Shown here: positions 6,932 to 8,320 of the stretch, piece after piece
Layout of the letters: each line of letters starts with the position of its first letter
Numbering within the stretch: the first letter of the stretch is position 1
NCBI GenBank assembly: GCA_025449775.1
Contig: JANWIS010000124.1
Location: 1 to 8,320 of the forward strand
Length of the DNA stretch: 8,320 nt
Origin: Ignavibacteriaceae bacterium
Lineage (GTDB): Bacteria; Bacteroidota; Ignavibacteria; Ignavibacteriales; Ignavibacteriaceae
Reading direction: 5' to 3'
The notes under the pieces: generated by a model
What the model saw: the letters and a program-made list of their open reading frames with translations, nothing else
Told to the model about the DNA's origin: nothing
Database searches by the model: none
Made by a program: the position numbers and the translations under genes

Positions 6932-8320
6932 TTATTGCTCGTATTTTTTTCTCCTGAGAATATTATAGGTTAGCCCAAATACTAACAGCAGCATGGCAGG
7001 AGCCAATAAATTAAAATATTGAATGAATGCTTTTTTTTCAGTCTTTGCTGCATCAAAAAGTCTTAGTTTGAATTCTTTACTTCGTAAGGTTAGAATGTCT
7101 TTGTTATCACACAAGTAGTCTACACAATTGAGTAGAAAATTCCTGTTACCATAATTTTGTCCTGTGAACCTGTCGTATCCGATTGGAAAAACATTTCCTT
7201 TTTTATTTACATAATTCGAAATAATGTCAGCATCGCTTACAACGATCATGCTTGTTAAAACACTTTTCTCCTTAAATGCGATTTCGGGAGATGTTGCCAG
7301 TTGATCGGGAATTCGCTTTACATAATTTGATGTAAAATTCCCTTCAAGCAGGTAAGCTACAGGAATATATTTTTTACTGAATAATTCCGGATCGGGTTTA
7401 TCTTTTAAAATATTCAGGCTCACCCGAGCTGGTGTCATTTGTATTCGTGAGAATTTACTTGTTGTAACGAGAATTGTTTTATTTACATTTTCACTCTCAA
7501 TGGGATCAATAGAACTTACAAACTCACTTTTAACAACATTCAGATTTTTAACGATAGGATGATTGCTTTCCGATTGCAGCAATGGAAAATAATACCACGG
7601 AAAGAGTTGTTGTTTTGGCTGATTACCGACATAACCTGTTACAATTGGAATAGGTGCTGCCTGGAGATCGAGTAATAGATCAGGGTTAATTCTCAGCCCG
7701 TATTTGAAGAGCATATCTTCTATATTAAGTTCAATCGGTAAGGCAATATTGGTTCCGGAAGCAGAAAGGCTGTCCATGTTTATTTGCATCCGATCGATTA
7801 ACCAGAAAATTTTTCCTCCATTCATGATGTATTGATCGAGAATGAATTTGTCTTTTTCATCGAATGCAGTCTGTGGACTTGCAATGATAATTGCAGAAAA
7901 ATCTTTTAGTGCATTTAATTGCCCGTTTATAGTTACCGAATCTACAGTATAAAATTCTGACAACGCTGTTTGAGCATCGCTTATTTGCAAACCTGAAAAC
8001 TCTCCGTGACCCTGAAGGAATCCAACTTTTTTTACTTTCTCGACAGTAATTTTTCGGAGTATACTACTGATTTCATATTCGAGATTTTCAACTGCGTTAT
8101 TCAGCATTTGTTCGGGAGAACTCCCCATTCGACTTTTTAACAATTGCAACGGATATTCAAGGCTGCGGTAATTTACTATTGCACCGGGGAAAATTATTTT
8201 CTGAGATTGACCGGCATTGTCTTTCTGTTCGAGGTTTGTAGGAAAGAGTCCTTTCTCTGCAAGTTGCTTATAAAACTGCATCCTGGATTTATCATCCTTG
8301 TCGGCAGATGGATCTATAAA
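6932..8320 (-). CDS. gldG: Gliding motility-associated ABC transporter auxiliary protein GldG (N-terminus beyond the window)
   Basis: The reading frame is open to the right edge: 13 codons (FIDPSADKDDKSR) precede the first visible Met at 8281, so the true start lies outside. The visible 462 residues cover the GldG-type ABC_transp_aux domain. Numbering from that Met, there is PGAIVNYRSLEYPLQLL (32-48), a helical stretch, VGFLQGHGE (86-94, the family's GHGE motif), ASPQTAFDEKDKFILDQY (134-151) with NGGKIFWLIDR (154-164), and GNRNFLLNCVDYL (378-390). The protein ends in one membrane segment (about 420-442) and a basic RRKKYEQ tail. Usual GldG proteins are about 550 residues and also have an N-terminal membrane segment, which fits roughly 90 missing residues. 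GldG works with the GldF permease and an ATPase; in Flavobacterium johnsoniae this transporter is linked to gliding. gldF is expected just beyond the right edge. The DUF4340 gene follows after three bases. Confidence 0.88.
   Translation of the reverse strand, partial: FIDPSADKDDKSRMQFYKQLAEKGLFPTNLEQKDNAGQSQKIIFPGAIVNYRSLEYPLQLLKSRMGSSPEQMLNNAVENLEYEISSILRKITVEKVKKVGFLQGHGEFSGLQISDAQTALSEFYTVDSVTINGQLNALKDFSAIIIASPQTAFDEKDKFILDQYIMNGGKIFWLIDRMQINMDSLSASGTNIALPIELNIEDMLFKYGLRINPDLLLDLQAAPIPIVTGYVGNQPKQQLFPWYYFPLLQSESNHPIVKNLNVVKSEFVSSIDPIESENVNKTILVTTSKFSRIQMTPARVSLNILKDKPDPELFSKKYIPVAYLLEGNFTSNYVKRIPDQLATSPEIAFKEKSVLTSMIVVSDADIISNYVNKKGNVFPIGYDRFTGQNYGNRNFLLNCVDYLCDNKDILTLRSKEFKLRLFDAAKTEKKAFIQYFNLLAPAMLLLVFGLTYNILRRKKYEQ

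Noticed and set aside
6934..6950. AGGAG near the end of gldG as the ribosome binding site of the DUF4340 gene
   Set aside because: It is about 22 bases from the ATG, and Bacteroidota rarely depend on Shine-Dalgarno pairing.
6932..8281. Taking the Met at 8281 as the gldG start
   Set aside because: The frame continues without a stop to the window edge and the protein would lack the expected N-terminal membrane segment, so this Met is internal.

Overview
This window looks like ordinary chromosomal DNA from a member of the Bacteroidota. It is AT-rich. The starts that can be inspected have A-rich leaders without a well-placed Shine-Dalgarno sequence. A perfect TAnnTTTG-type promoter element lies upstream of dnaN, and the gene content includes gldG and a Bacteroidota-style Mpl ligase. 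The genus cannot be fixed from this sequence; a gliding or formerly gliding environmental lineage fits. I see no mobile element, CRISPR array, rRNA or tRNA, and no gene-free stretch longer than about 180 bases.

Layout from left to right. Positions 50-2128 (+) encode a ComEC/Rec2-type DNA uptake channel whose C-terminal tail lacks the metallo-beta-lactamase motif found in many homologues. It converges on 2195-3034 (-), a soluble metallo-beta-lactamase-fold hydrolase with a complete metal-binding set. That gene diverges from mpl at 3157-4542 (+), a murein tripeptide recycling ligase, across a 122-base intergenic region that carries a candidate mpl promoter. mpl converges on dnaN (4595-5719, -) across a 52-base gap holding four tandem ACTAATNN octamers. 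These place stop codons in all six reading frames and run into the dnaN stop codon. Upstream of dnaN, a 180-base gap holds a good Bacteroidota promoter, a 9-bp inverted repeat overlapping its -33 element, and a one-mismatch DnaA box. Then come a DUF4340-type membrane-anchored protein (5900-6928, -) and, three bases further upstream, gldG (6932 to the right edge, -), which is missing its N-terminus.

Functionally, the window combines chromosome replication (sliding clamp), cell-wall recycling (Mpl), DNA uptake (ComEC), and a GldFG-type ABC transporter auxiliary gene with its DUF4340 neighbour. gldG and the DUF4340 gene are clearly one transcription unit; dnaN is co-directional and may be both read through and driven from its own promoter. 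No clearly novel system is apparent. The most rewarding places for a second look are the octamer array at the mpl/dnaN junction, the dnaN control region, and the conserved but poorly understood DUF4340-gldG pair.
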